Positions 8,292-17,685 of a stretch of DNA of 64,000 nt are shown here, piece by piece. Origin of the DNA: Candidatus Colivivens caballi (GTDB lineage: Bacteria > Bacteroidota > Bacteroidia > Bacteroidales > Bacteroidaceae); assembly GCA_018065565.1 (NCBI GenBank), contig JAGHSZ010000007.1, forward strand, positions 1-64,000. The letters run 5' to 3'. The notes below the pieces were generated by a model. The model ran no database searches. It had not been told where the DNA came from and saw only the letters and a program-made list of their open reading frames with translations. A program made the translations under genes and the position numbers. Positions within the stretch are counted from its first letter, which is position 1; each line of letters begins with the position of its first letter.

Positions 8292-11200
8292 ATGATTAAC
8301 TTACGAAACTTCCTTGTGGCACTTTCAGTCGTATGTTTGAACACACTGAATGTCAAAGCTGACCCTATCAATTTGCAGAAGGCACAGACTCTTGCACAAC
8401 CATTTATGAACAATGAGTTCGTAAAACCAGTTCTTGTGACGAAGGCAACGAGAAAAAGCAAGGCAAAGCTTGCACCGAAATATGCCGCATCGTCACCGTA
8501 TTATATTTTCTCTCGTGGTAAAGGACTTGGGTTTGTTGTTGTCAGTGGCGATGACTGCCTGCCTGAAATACTGGGATATACAGAGAACGGTGACTTCGAA
8601 CCCGACAATCTTCCTCCATTCCTTCAGTGGTATCTGGACTATTATGCAACCGCAGTAGAATCTGCACAAGCCGTAAATGCTCCGCGGTTTGTGGAACCAA
8701 AATACGCTACTCCCCGTGTTGATATTGCTCCTCTCATAAAGACTCATTGGCATCAGGATGCTCCGTATAACAATTTCTGTCCTGATCGCAAGGACGGAGG
8801 AGGAAAATGTGTCACAGGATGTGTGGCAACTGCTGCATCGCAAGTTGCATATTATTGGTGGAAGGATCTACCACATGAGACACAGTCGGCTACAAGTAGT
8901 TACACTTATGGTGACAACGCTTATGCTACTACTGCTTTTCCAAAGGGTACACCTTTGATGTGGGAGCTGATGCAGACTCAATACAATGGTTCCGAACCGA
9001 ATGAATATCGCAGTGCTGTGGCAACCCTGCTCGCTGTGGTCGGTGGTGGCGCCCACCTGACTTATGGTTCAAGCACCAGCGGGTACAATGATGACTGCCG
9101 TGCTGTGTATAGTAACATTCTTGGCCTTAATGGTGGACAGGAAAACAGCAAAGACTGGGGAGAAGAATACAATAATTACAGTGATGCCGCATGGTCAACA
9201 TTATTGTACAACGACCTTGTGCAGATGCATCCAGTGCTATACAGTGGTTGCAATGACAAAGGGGAAGGGCATGCTGTCGTAGTTGACGGTTATAGGGCTT
9301 CCAGCGATCTTTTCCACTTTAACCTTGGTTGGGGAAATCCTGGTACATACGACGGGTATTTCACTGTCGCTCGTGGACAGAGCCCATCATGGGGCTTCAA
9401 CAATTCATGGCAGGAATGTGTAACTGGTGTTTATCCCAAGAAACAGAACCTGACTGCGTCTGTTGAACTGCCGATTCATTCATACATGAACCGAACAAAT
9501 ACACTGAAAGTCCGCGTGAAGAACAATGGCACTTTGCCTTATTCCGGTATTTATCTTTTTGTAACTTCTACTGGAGCAAGGCCTACAAACATCAGTTCGG
9601 CAAAAGACCAGAATGTTGATATGGTTATTCCTGTAGATGGCAGTGAGAGTGAGATGAAACTATCTTACAAACCAAACACGAGCCATAACACATATCTGAC
9701 AGTGACTGATAAAAACCTCAATGTACTTGTTCAAGAGGTAATTGTTTCTGAGACTCCACAAAGCGAATTGTCGCTCGTGGATATGTTTGTCGATGGAAGC
9801 AGTGATGTGGAATCTTTCGCAGGCAACGATTATACTGTGGTTTATGGCTCGAAAGCCATGGCACAGATTGAAATCAAGAATTTCAGCAGTGTGCCATATG
9901 AAGGAACCATTCGCATGAATATCTCTGCCAGTGAAGATGGCGGAAATACATTTGCAGCTGTTGGCACTAAGACTGGACGGATTGAAGTTGCTTCGCACAG
10001 TTCAGGCTCCGTTGCCATTACTATGTCTTCTACTGCGGGATGTCCAATTGAGGAAGGAAAACTTTATGTTGCTTCATTTGAAAATCCTGTCAAGACAAAT
10101 GGTATAACCGATGAGGTTGTCATACCTGATGGCAAGAAAAATGAAGTGCGCTTTTTGTTGAAACCAGGTACACTGGCTGTTGAAAGTTTTGAAAACGATT
10201 GCCTGAAGTTTACTGGTAACTGGGATGTCAGTCTATTTACCACCGCAGCGAAGAAGGTTGCATATAAATCTGCTACCAGTTACGACCTTACTGCTGTCAG
10301 TTGTATCGGCAGAATTGCAGAACCGCCAGTTAACCCAAATGCCGTCTTTTATGTTGCCGATGATTGCGATGCAACCGGTTATAATATAATAAATAAAGGT
10401 GTATGTGCAGATATGAAGTTGACACCTGGCTATAATTTCAGTGTTGTAAGTGACTTTACTGCCACCAAGGCGTCAGTTGTTATTATGCAGCAACCTAATC
10501 GCTGGTACTTGCTTACACCTCCATGTGAACTTGATGTGCCTGTTGGAATGACTGCACGTCAGATTGACAACCACAGCTCGACAGGAATCAGTAACAAGAC
10601 CACAAATATCAGTCATCTGCTTGCTGGACGCACATACATGGTAATGACTTCTTCTGAACGCAATCAGACAATGACAGCCAGCGATGCTCATGTCAGCGCT
10701 ACTCTTCTGTCGAATCCTGATTCTGCCCTTGTTGGTACATACACCAATGTCACAACTCCAGAGGGCGCAATGCTTATGGATATGGAAGAAACACAGTACT
10801 TCCAGCCACAAGAGGAAGGAACTGCTGTTGAGGCTCTTCGTGGTTATTTTTGTGCTTCCAACCTTAGGAAAGCATTCCGAGCCAATTCTTCGGTCACACT
10901 TGATCCTGCATACCAGACATTGGGTGAAGCCATCAATTGTGCATGTGAAGCGAAAAGCGAATACGCTGACCTTGTGACAGACGAGGCAAATACAATGATG
11001 GAAGACTCCATAGCATGCGCAGAGAGTATCTTTACTATGCGCGAAACGGCTGTTTCTGGCGTTCGTGCTGCTGCAAATCGTCTCGTTGACTTTATTGAAG
11101 AGTACAAGTCTATGATGATCACTCTTGGCGATAAAGAGATAAATTGCACAGGCAACATACAAAATCCTTCTTTTGAAGAGAGTACAGTGACTGCGAAAGG

Positions 11201-11732
11201 CTGGACCGTCGAAGGAGGCACAGCAAAAATATATAAAGATAACAACTTGTGGCATCGTGCCGTTGGCATGGAAGGTAGTAATTTAGTTGAGACAACATCG
11301 GGTGGGGAATCAACAGTGGTAAGCCAACTGATAAGTGGACTTGTTCCTGGTAAATACAGCCTTATGTCGAAGGTCGGTTCTGACGAAGGCAATGTCATTG
11401 TAATGTTTGCTGGTGTAGATTCTGTTGCAGTGTCAGCTCACCCATTCGGCTGCTATTATCTGGCGGATGCTCGCCTTGATGATGTTGTTGTTGGAACGGA
11501 TGGCCTGCTACGGATTGGTGTCAAGTCTGATTCATGGTTCAAGGCAGATGATTTCCGTCTTGTTCTTACCGAAAAGACTGATGTAACTGAAATCGAAGAT
11601 ATTCAAAACAAATCACCTGAAACCGCAGTGGAAGGAACATTTGACCTCACTGGTCGTCGTTTGGACCCGTCACATGTCAATGCTACAAAGGGACTTCTCA
11701 TCGTAAATGGCAAGAAGGTGCTTGTTAAATAA
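8292..11732 (+). CDS. secreted C10-family (streptopain-like) cysteine protease
   Basis: A large extracellular or surface thiol protease of 1146 residues. A signal peptide (about 1-23) precedes an N-terminal propeptide-like region (SPYYIFSRGKGLGFVVVSGDD near 68-88) typical of the SpeB/prevotellapain family. The catalytic Cys is 177 in TGCVATAASQVAYYW and the catalytic His is 327 in GHAVVVDGYR, followed by FHFNLGWGNPGTYDGYF. Residues ~395-1100 look like several beta-sandwich modules. The C-terminus (FDLTGRR ... GLLIVNGKKVLVK) is the short tail common on secreted Prevotella proteins, perhaps for surface sorting. It is much longer than SpeB (~400 residues). The S41-like lipoprotein follows 43 bases later. 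Confidence 0.93.
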   Translation: MINLRNFLVALSVVCLNTLNVKADPINLQKAQTLAQPFMNNEFVKPVLVTKATRKSKAKLAPKYAASSPYYIFSRGKGLGFVVVSGDDCLPEILGYTENGDFEPDNLPPFLQWYLDYYATAVESAQAVNAPRFVEPKYATPRVDIAPLIKTHWHQDAPYNNFCPDRKDGGGKCVTGCVATAASQVAYYWWKDLPHETQSATSSYTYGDNAYATTAFPKGTPLMWELMQTQYNGSEPNEYRSAVATLLAVVGGGAHLTYGSSTSGYNDDCRAVYSNILGLNGGQENSKDWGEEYNNYSDAAWSTLLYNDLVQMHPVLYSGCNDKGEGHAVVVDGYRASSDLFHFNLGWGNPGTYDGYFTVARGQSPSWGFNNSWQECVTGVYPKKQNLTASVELPIHSYMNRTNTLKVRVKNNGTLPYSGIYLFVTSTGARPTNISSAKDQNVDMVIPVDGSESEMKLSYKPNTSHNTYLTVTDKNLNVLVQEVIVSETPQSELSLVDMFVDGSSDVESFAGNDYTVVYGSKAMAQIEIKNFSSVPYEGTIRMNISASEDGGNTFAAVGTKTGRIEVASHSSGSVAITMSSTAGCPIEEGKLYVASFENPVKTNGITDEVVIPDGKKNEVRFLLKPGTLAVESFENDCLKFTGNWDVSLFTTAAKKVAYKSATSYDLTAVSCIGRIAEPPVNPNAVFYVADDCDATGYNIINKGVCADMKLTPGYNFSVVSDFTATKASVVIMQQPNRWYLLTPPCELDVPVGMTARQIDNHSSTGISNKTTNISHLLAGRTYMVMTSSERNQTMTASDAHVSATLLSNPDSALVGTYTNVTTPEGAMLMDMEETQYFQPQEEGTAVEALRGYFCASNLRKAFRANSSVTLDPAYQTLGEAINCACEAKSEYADLVTDEANTMMEDSIACAESIFTMRETAVSGVRAAANRLVDFIEEYKSMMITLGDKEINCTGNIQNPSFEESTVTAKGWTVEGGTAKIYKDNNLWHRAVGMEGSNLVETTSGGESTVVSQLISGLVPGKYSLMSKVGSDEGNVIVMFAGVDSVAVSAHPFGCYYLADARLDDVVVGTDGLLRIGVKSDSWFKADDFRLVLTEKTDVTEIEDIQNKSPETAVEGTFDLTGRRLDPSHVNATKGLLIVNGKKVLVK

Positions 11733-11775
11733 AACTTGATGAACAATAACTGAACAAACACAAATAGACGAATAG

Positions 11776-13053
11776 TTGAAAATGCAGATGAATAGTGTAA
11801 AATATGTTGATATGCGCTGTCGCCCTTATACTTTTTCTGTGCAATTGGTGCGTATATACTTGATTCTTGTGACACTCGTGTTCTTTACATCGTGTGGCGA
11901 AGACCGAACATACGAATATGAAGAGAAAACGGAACAGTCACACTGGATTCAAGAACTTATGACAGACAAATATCTGTGGGCAGATTCCGTGCGTGACCTT
12001 GAATGGAAAGAATACTTTGCATCACCGACAGACTTCATCAAGAAAGTCTCAAAGTACAGCTCTGTGACAGATAAGTGGTCGTACTGTTCGATTGACACAC
12101 TCGAACAGGATTACCATGAGCGTGGCATGTTCAGCCATGTTAATTCCTATGGACTCGACTTGACACTGATGACCGATCCAACTGGGGAGACCACCAAACA
12201 GTTTGGGCGCATTCTGACCATTTATCCAGGTTCGCCTGCCTCCGAGACTTCACTCTGTCGAGGTGATTTCATTGCATTGATAGATGGAGAAAAAGTCACA
12301 TCGAAGACTTTACAAAATCTGAAAAAGGGTAGGGAGCACACTCTGGTTGTAAATCATCTTGATGTAAATTACGATGATAACTCACTGTTCTGGCAATCGA
12401 CCGATACCGTTAATCTGGCTGCTTCTCGCCAAGTTAATGACCAACCAGTTTGGTGTAGCCAGATGATTCGTCGTGACATTGCTTATATCATGTGTTCAAA
12501 CATGACTGGTAGCCTGGTGACCGATGCCGTATCATCACTTATGGCGAATAATCCCAAAGTCCTGGTCTTTGACCTCCGTCTTTGTAACCAGGGAACAATT
12601 GAAACTGCAAACGACATTGCTTCTATGATTAGTCCTGAAACGGGGGTGTTTGCACAGACTTTGTTCAACAGTGCTCGATCGGCAGAAAATCATACATATA
12701 ATGTTACAAAAGGCCATGATGGACTGACGCTCTGCTTCATCACAGGGCCATATACGCAAGGTGCTGCCGAATGGCTTGTTCATGGTTTGAAAAAACTGAA
12801 TGCTGGTGACAGGGTCAAGGTGTATGGCACAAAGTCCATGGGGCAAAACATCTGGTTAGAGGAATGTCCTTCACCTTATCCATTTACAGTACATCTTGCT
12901 TCCGCATATGTTGCCGACTGTGACGGAGATTATGATTATGCAAGTGGAATCATTCCAGATGAAGTTATTGATGAGTTCTCGTTTGTCCAACTTTATGATT
13001 ATGGTAATACTGACGAGGTAGTACTGAATCATATATTATCAAATTACTATTAA
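11776..13053 (+). CDS. S41-like PDZ lipoprotein, probably catalytically dead
   Basis: The 425-residue protein has an N-terminal hydrophobic segment ending in a lipobox FTSC (Cys40), a PDZ-like region (YGLDLTLM ... IYPGSPASETSLCRGDFIALIDGEKV, about 125-180) and an S41/C-terminal-processing-peptidase-like core from about 225. Where active members have T-A-S-A-S-E it has TQGAAE (327-332), so the catalytic Ser is Gly329. Where they have G-E-x-T-x-G-K it has GTKSMGQ (351-357), so the Lys is Gln357. The DLRxNxGG motif is DLRLCNQG. It is therefore probably a binding protein rather than a protease, if the alignment is right. It lies between the C10 protease and an antiporter. Confidence 0.75.
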   Translation: MKMQMNSVKYVDMRCRPYTFSVQLVRIYLILVTLVFFTSCGEDRTYEYEEKTEQSHWIQELMTDKYLWADSVRDLEWKEYFASPTDFIKKVSKYSSVTDKWSYCSIDTLEQDYHERGMFSHVNSYGLDLTLMTDPTGETTKQFGRILTIYPGSPASETSLCRGDFIALIDGEKVTSKTLQNLKKGREHTLVVNHLDVNYDDNSLFWQSTDTVNLAASRQVNDQPVWCSQMIRRDIAYIMCSNMTGSLVTDAVSSLMANNPKVLVFDLRLCNQGTIETANDIASMISPETGVFAQTLFNSARSAENHTYNVTKGHDGLTLCFITGPYTQGAAEWLVHGLKKLNAGDRVKVYGTKSMGQNIWLEECPSPYPFTVHLASAYVADCDGDYDYASGIIPDEVIDEFSFVQLYDYGNTDEVVLNHILSNYY

Positions 13054-13067
13054 ACCGATAGAATAAA

Positions 13068-14540
13068 ATGGAAAAGACCGAAAATAAAAAGTTGCCATTG
13101 TTTGTCGCTGTAATGCCAGTCATCGTGCTTGTTCTGATGATGGTGCTTTCAGTTATTTTGTTTGGAAGTGATGCATTGCTTGGAGGCAGTCAGGTATCGT
13201 TACTTGCTGCAACTGCGGTTGGCGCATGCATCGCCCTGTTCTGCCGCACTGCCACTTGGGATGAATTAGAAGCAGGGATTGCGAAAAACATCAAGGATTC
13301 AGCTACTTCAATTGTCATCTTGATTCTCATTGGCATGATGTCGGCATCGTGGATGGTGAGTGGCGTTGTTCCGACTTTGATTTATTATGGCGTCAAGATA
13401 ATGTCGCCAATGTTCTATCTCGTGGCATCATGCATCATTTGCTCGGTAGTGTCGCTTATGACAGGGTCCTCATGGACAACAATTGCCACCATTGGTGTTG
13501 CACTTATAGGTATAGGTTCTGCTCTTGGAATCCCTGTCGGTTGGTCGGCAGGTGCTATTATTTCAGGCGCTTATTTCGGAGATAAAATCAGTCCATTAAG
13601 TGATACCACTATCCTTGCCTCGGCTGTGGCTGATGTCAACATCTTCACTCATATCCGTTATATGCTTCGGACCACAACACCAGCTATGTGTGTTGCACTT
13701 ATAGTTTATGCTGTTGCAGGCATTTGCCTCAGTGTCAATGGTGACATCACTGTGGATGCTAACATCGGGGTACTCGCAGACAAATATAATCTGTCACTTT
13801 GGACTATGGTCGTGCCAGTTGTAACTGGTATTCTCATCGCAAAGAAGGTACCTTCACTTATTACTCTATTTGTGTCATCGCTGCTGGCAGGATTTATGGC
13901 GATTGCCATTCAGCCCGACTTACTCCGTGAAATTGCTGGAAACGATTTCTCTGGATGGCAACAACTGGCAAAGGGACTGATTCTCACATTCTCAACCAGT
14001 ACCACAGTTGAAACTGGCGACCCTCTCATCAACGACCTTGTATCTACTGGTGGCATGTATGGGATGATGCCAACCATATGGCTAATACTTTGTGCCATGT
14101 GCTTTGGTGGTGTCATGGTGGCTGGAGGCATGATAAAGACAATAACCGAAGCCATTGTGTCGGGCATCCGGAGCACTGCAAGTCTTGTTGGCTCCACTGT
14201 ACTGTCAGGTCTTGTTGCTAACCTGATTACTTGTGACCAGTATATGAGTATAATCCTGACAACAAGTACCTTTAAGGATGCATACCGTACAAAGGGGTGT
14301 GAGTCACGATTGTTGTCACGAACCACGGAGGACAGTGTTACAGTAACATCTGTGCTGATTCCGTGGAATTCATGTGGTATGACGCAGTCGTCCGTTCTTG
14401 GCGTTGCAACACTGGTATATCTTCCATATTGTGTCTTCAATTATGTGAGTCCGTTGACCTCTATTTTATATGGTATCACTGGATGGGGCATAAAGAAAGC
14501 ATCTGACTCTCCATCCCTTCCTCCAACGGAGAATAGCTGA
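13068..14540 (+). CDS. nhaC: NhaC-family Na+/H+ antiporter
   Basis: A 490-residue inner-membrane protein with about 11-12 hydrophobic helices. Family-like segments are SVVSLMTGSSWTTIATIGVALIGIGSALGIP (about 125-155), AGAIISGAYFGDKISPLSDTTILAS (about 160-185) and the later TCDQYMSIIL. These match NhaC antiporters that exchange Na+ (sometimes malate/lactate) for protons. It starts 14 bases after the S41-like gene, so the two may be co-transcribed. Substrate is not determinable from sequence alone. Confidence 0.88.
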   Translation: MEKTENKKLPLFVAVMPVIVLVLMMVLSVILFGSDALLGGSQVSLLAATAVGACIALFCRTATWDELEAGIAKNIKDSATSIVILILIGMMSASWMVSGVVPTLIYYGVKIMSPMFYLVASCIICSVVSLMTGSSWTTIATIGVALIGIGSALGIPVGWSAGAIISGAYFGDKISPLSDTTILASAVADVNIFTHIRYMLRTTTPAMCVALIVYAVAGICLSVNGDITVDANIGVLADKYNLSLWTMVVPVVTGILIAKKVPSLITLFVSSLLAGFMAIAIQPDLLREIAGNDFSGWQQLAKGLILTFSTSTTVETGDPLINDLVSTGGMYGMMPTIWLILCAMCFGGVMVAGGMIKTITEAIVSGIRSTASLVGSTVLSGLVANLITCDQYMSIILTTSTFKDAYRTKGCESRLLSRTTEDSVTVTSVLIPWNSCGMTQSSVLGVATLVYLPYCVFNYVSPLTSILYGITGWGIKKASDSPSLPPTENS

Positions 14541-14724
14541 GGGTGTAGCGTGCTATAAGTACTAATCCCCAATCTCTCAACACTATTATCTAAACTGTCC
14601 TTGTCCTAAAATGATTATGGGAAAATGACAAGTGAAAATAGTGAAATCAACCACAAAACAGGGAAAAAAGGCTGAATTATTAAAATAATCCGTGTACATA
14701 TGCTTCACTTTCAGCATATTTTTG

Positions 14725-14732
14725 TACCTTTG
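14725..14732 (+). promoter_or_regulatory. -7 element of the rpsP promoter
   Basis: TACCTTTG, an exact TAnnTTTG, 64 bases upstream of the rpsP start; the -33 element is weak. The rest of the 256-base gap from 14541 holds no gene. Confidence 0.55.
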
Positions 14733-14796
14733 CAACCGCTATTACGAGTTAGTAGCACTTCAAATCATTTATAAACAATAAAAAACTTAAAAACAA

Positions 14797-15339
14797 ATGG
14801 CAACTAAAATTAGATTGCAGCGTCACGGTCGCAAGAACTACGCTTTCTATGCTATCGTTATCGCAGATGTTAATGCACCACGAGATGGTCGCTATGTTGA
14901 AAAGATTGGTACTTATAACCCTAACACCAATCCTGCTACTATTGATTTGAAATTTGAGCGTGCTCTTTATTGGGTACAGTGCGGTGCTCAGCCAACTGAC
15001 ACAGTTCGCAACATCCTTTCAAATGAAGGCGTTTACATGATGAAGCACCTCCTCGGTGGTGTCAAGAAGGGCGCATTCGATGAACAGGCAGCTCAGGCTA
15101 AGTTCGATGCTTGGAAGTCAGCAAAGGACAACAAGTCTAATGCATTCGAAGCAAAGAAGGCTGCTGAGAAGAAGGCTGCTTACGATGCACGCATTGCTGC
15201 TGAAAAGAAGGTTAACGACGCAATCGCTCAGAAGGTAGCTGACAAGAAGGCTGCTGCTCTCGCTGCTGCTGAAGCTGCAAAGGCTGAAGAAGCACCTGCA
15301 GAAGAAGCTGCTGCTGAGGAAGCACTTGCAGAAGCATAA
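14797..15339 (+). CDS. rpsP: 30S ribosomal protein S16 with long C-terminal extension
   Basis: Small-subunit assembly protein. Residues 1-~85 are a normal S16 ([48 protein letters not shown]). Residues ~95-180 are an Ala/Lys/Glu-rich, probably helical extension ending in [17 protein letters not shown]. Most bacterial S16 proteins are 80-100 residues; long extended forms are known in Bacteroidetes. It has its own promoter and a strong terminator 31 bases downstream, so it is monocistronic and separated from rimM, trmD and rplS. Confidence 0.97.
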   Translation: MATKIRLQRHGRKNYAFYAIVIADVNAPRDGRYVEKIGTYNPNTNPATIDLKFERALYWVQCGAQPTDTVRNILSNEGVYMMKHLLGGVKKGAFDEQAAQAKFDAWKSAKDNKSNAFEAKKAAEKKAAYDARIAAEKKVNDAIAQKVADKKAAALAAAEAAKAEEAPAEEAAAEEALAEA

Positions 15340-15369
15340 ACCTCCTTTTAAGGTACGAATCAACGAAAT

Positions 15370-15406
15370 GCGACCGACTATATTCTTGTAGTTGGTCGCT
15401 TTTTTT
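15370..15406 (+). terminator. intrinsic terminator after rpsP
   Basis: GCGACCGACTA (15370-15380) pairs with TAGTTGGTCGC (15389-15399), with one G-T wobble, followed by seven T residues. Confidence 0.9.
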
Positions 15407-15437
15407 AAGTAGTATATAGTATATCATTTCTCCTCAT

Positions 15438-16481
15438 ATGCAGAATCATTTAGTTATAATGGCAGGTGGTGTTGGAAGCCGTTTTTGGCCAATGAGCACT
15501 ACTGAATGTCCGAAGCAATTTATTGATGTAATGGGCTGTGGACGCACTTTCATCCAGTTGACACTCGACCGTTTTCGTGGAATTGTTCCCGATGAAAATG
15601 TGTGGGTAGTCACCAATGAGAAGTATCGCGACATTGTGATGAAACAACTGCCGCAAGTGCAGCCCCAGCACATACTTTTGGAACCATGCCGCAGAAACAC
15701 GGCTCCTTGCATTGCCTATGTCAGTTGGCGCATAAAGCAGGTGGCTCCAGATGCTAATCTCATTATTACTCCGAGCGACCACATCGTGACTGATGTTATC
15801 GAGTTCCAACGTATCATCCGCCTTGCTCTCGATTTCACTGCTGCCCACGATGCAATTCTTACTTTGGGAATGAAACCAACTCGCCCTGAGACTGGTTATG
15901 GTTATATTGAGCGTGACAAGAGTGGTGATGATGATGTCTATCCAGTTCTTCGTTTTTGTGAAAAGCCAAATCTTGAAACAGCAAAAGAATACATCCGTCA
16001 TTCTGAGTTCTATTGGAATTCAGGTATATTCGTATGGAATGTTCGTACTATTGTCAATCAGTTAAAGATGCATGCACCTGAAGTGACTGCTGTGTTTGAC
16101 AGTTTGAATCCTTATCTTGGAACACCATCGGAGCAGGAAAAGGTGAACGAACTGTTTCCGACTTGTCCGAGCATAAGTATAGACTATGCTGTAATGGAGA
16201 AAGCAAACGACATATTTGTCTGCCCTGCTGATTTTGGATGGAGCGATGTTGGCACCTGGGGTTCACTTATCACATTGTCAGAAAAAGATGCTAACGGCAA
16301 TGCAGCAATTGGTCCTCGCATCGAACTGCATGAATGCAGCAATTGCATAGTTCATACGACAGAGGAGCGCCGTGTTGTCATTCAGGGACTCGATGGCTAC
16401 ATCGTTGCTGAAAAAGATGGCACACTGCTCATTTGCCGATTATCAGAGGAACAGCGAATCAAGGATTTCAGTGCAAAATAA
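15438..16481 (+). CDS. manC: mannose-1-phosphate guanylyltransferase
   Basis: Makes GDP-mannose from mannose-1-phosphate and GTP for surface glycans. The 347-residue protein carries the nucleotidyltransferase signature MAGGVGSRFWPMST..CPKQF (9-29), then TPSDHIV near 113, TGYGYIE near 151 and FCEKP near 172. The length corresponds to the transferase domain plus a short beta-helix tail, without the isomerase domain of bifunctional enzymes. It follows the rpsP terminator; a BadF-type sugar kinase lies ~270 bases downstream. Confidence 0.9.
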   Translation: MQNHLVIMAGGVGSRFWPMSTTECPKQFIDVMGCGRTFIQLTLDRFRGIVPDENVWVVTNEKYRDIVMKQLPQVQPQHILLEPCRRNTAPCIAYVSWRIKQVAPDANLIITPSDHIVTDVIEFQRIIRLALDFTAAHDAILTLGMKPTRPETGYGYIERDKSGDDDVYPVLRFCEKPNLETAKEYIRHSEFYWNSGIFVWNVRTIVNQLKMHAPEVTAVFDSLNPYLGTPSEQEKVNELFPTCPSISIDYAVMEKANDIFVCPADFGWSDVGTWGSLITLSEKDANGNAAIGPRIELHECSNCIVHTTEERRVVIQGLDGYIVAEKDGTLLICRLSEEQRIKDFSAK

Positions 16482-16503
16482 TAAACTTGCTCACCCTATT
16501 CCC

Positions 16504-16692
16504 ATGAAAAAGGGACAATACCCTCATGAAAAATCATGGTATTGCATCATGAAATGATTGTTTCAAGCCACAATATCGTCATTTCATGCCATGATACCAC
16601 CATTTCATGCTGCGATGCATTTACAACATATGTAGTAAAAGCATCATGAAGTATATACGATTGTGCGATAACGCATACTAATTCAAAAGTAA
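16504..16692 (+). repeat. intergenic repeat element, copy A (~189 bp)
   Basis: Closely similar, in the same orientation, to 28400-28585. Long identical blocks include TCATGAAAAATCATGG at the start, GCAATATCGTCATTTCATGCCATGA-type sequence in the middle and TTGTGCGATAACGCATAC at the end. An imperfect inverted repeat (TGCATCATGAAATG near 16542 against CCATTTCATGCTGCGATGCA near 16600-16619) could form a long hairpin. It fills nearly the whole gap between manC and the sugar kinase and has no ORF, resembling a REP/MITE-like non-coding element. Confidence 0.8.
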
Positions 16693-16747
16693 ACCAACCT
16701 AAACAATAATCTTGTAAAACCAAGACTGTTACTAATACCACTAAATA

Positions 16748-17584
16748 ATGATACTAATAGCAGACAGCGGATCGACAAAGACTGAATGGAGTGGGGGATT
16801 GTTCACACAAGGCATCAATCCGTTTCATCAGGATGATGCCACCATACGCAGAATAATAAATGAAGAATTGAAACCGCAGCTATCGGCAACTGTCGATGCA
16901 GTCTATTTCTATGGTTCGGGATGTACTGTGGAGGCATCTCCTCGGTTACAGACCATACTCGAGGATGAACTTCATTGTCGTGCCGAGGTTGGTTCTGACA
17001 TGCTGGGTGCTGCCCGTGCCTTGCTGGGCCATGATGCCGGCATCGCATGCATCCTTGGCACTGGTGCCAACTCATGCTATTATGATGGCAACACTATACT
17101 TATGAACACACCACCGCTTGGCTACATCCTCGGCGATGAGGGCAGTGCCGCCTATATTGGTCGTCGTTTGGTGGGTGATGTCTTTAAGCATCAGTTGTCG
17201 CCAGCCGTTTGTCAGATGTTTGCCGATGAGACTCACCTGACATCAGCCGATGTTGTTAACCGTGTGTATCGTCAGCCTATGGCAAATCGTTTTTTAGGCG
17301 AGGTCAGTCAGTTCTGCCAGCATCATCTCGACAATGCTGAAATCTATTCACTTGTTGCCGACTGTTTCCGTCAGTTCTTCATTCGCAACATCCATCCATA
17401 TTTGTGTCGCCTAAATGCGAACACCGCGAAAATTGATGACATACAGATACCGTGCTCATTCGTGGGTTCTGTGGCATGGGCATATGAGCATGTTATCCGT
17501 GATGTGGCACACGAACTGGGATACAGTGTCGGCACCATTGTTCGGCGTCCAATGGATGGGATGCAAAAATATCATGGCTTATAA
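16748..17584 (+). CDS. BadF/BadG-family ATPase, N-acetylglucosamine kinase-like
   Basis: A 278-residue ASKHA-fold protein, probably an amino-sugar kinase. The N-terminal phosphate-1 loop is MILIADSGSTKTEW, a second ATP-binding segment is ACILGTGANSCYYDG near 98-112, and the adenosine motif is GSVAWAYEHVI near 240. Bacteroidetes have many such small BadF/BcrA-type proteins annotated as N-acetylglucosamine kinase. It converges on the APH-RapZ gene, another sugar-kinase-like protein, 101 bases away. Substrate is inferred only. Confidence 0.8.
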   Translation: MILIADSGSTKTEWSGGLFTQGINPFHQDDATIRRIINEELKPQLSATVDAVYFYGSGCTVEASPRLQTILEDELHCRAEVGSDMLGAARALLGHDAGIACILGTGANSCYYDGNTILMNTPPLGYILGDEGSAAYIGRRLVGDVFKHQLSPAVCQMFADETHLTSADVVNRVYRQPMANRFLGEVSQFCQHHLDNAEIYSLVADCFRQFFIRNIHPYLCRLNANTAKIDDIQIPCSFVGSVAWAYEHVIRDVAHELGYSVGTIVRRPMDGMQKYHGL

Positions 17585-17685
17585 GTCGAGTTGAAGCCAT
17601 CATGAAAAGTTAGGATTGATATGATAGTTGAGTCGCAGTAATCCATACACTTTTCATTTATCAAGATGCTTTACACATGAATTGG

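Noticed and set aside
10473-11398. Minus-strand ORFs opposite the C10 protease
   Set aside because: They overlap the intact protease frame, their composition is unlike real proteins here, and they lack start signals.
13068-14540. Horizontal transfer of the C10/S41/NhaC block
   Set aside because: Base composition and codon use look like the neighbouring core genes, and there are no mobile-element remnants.
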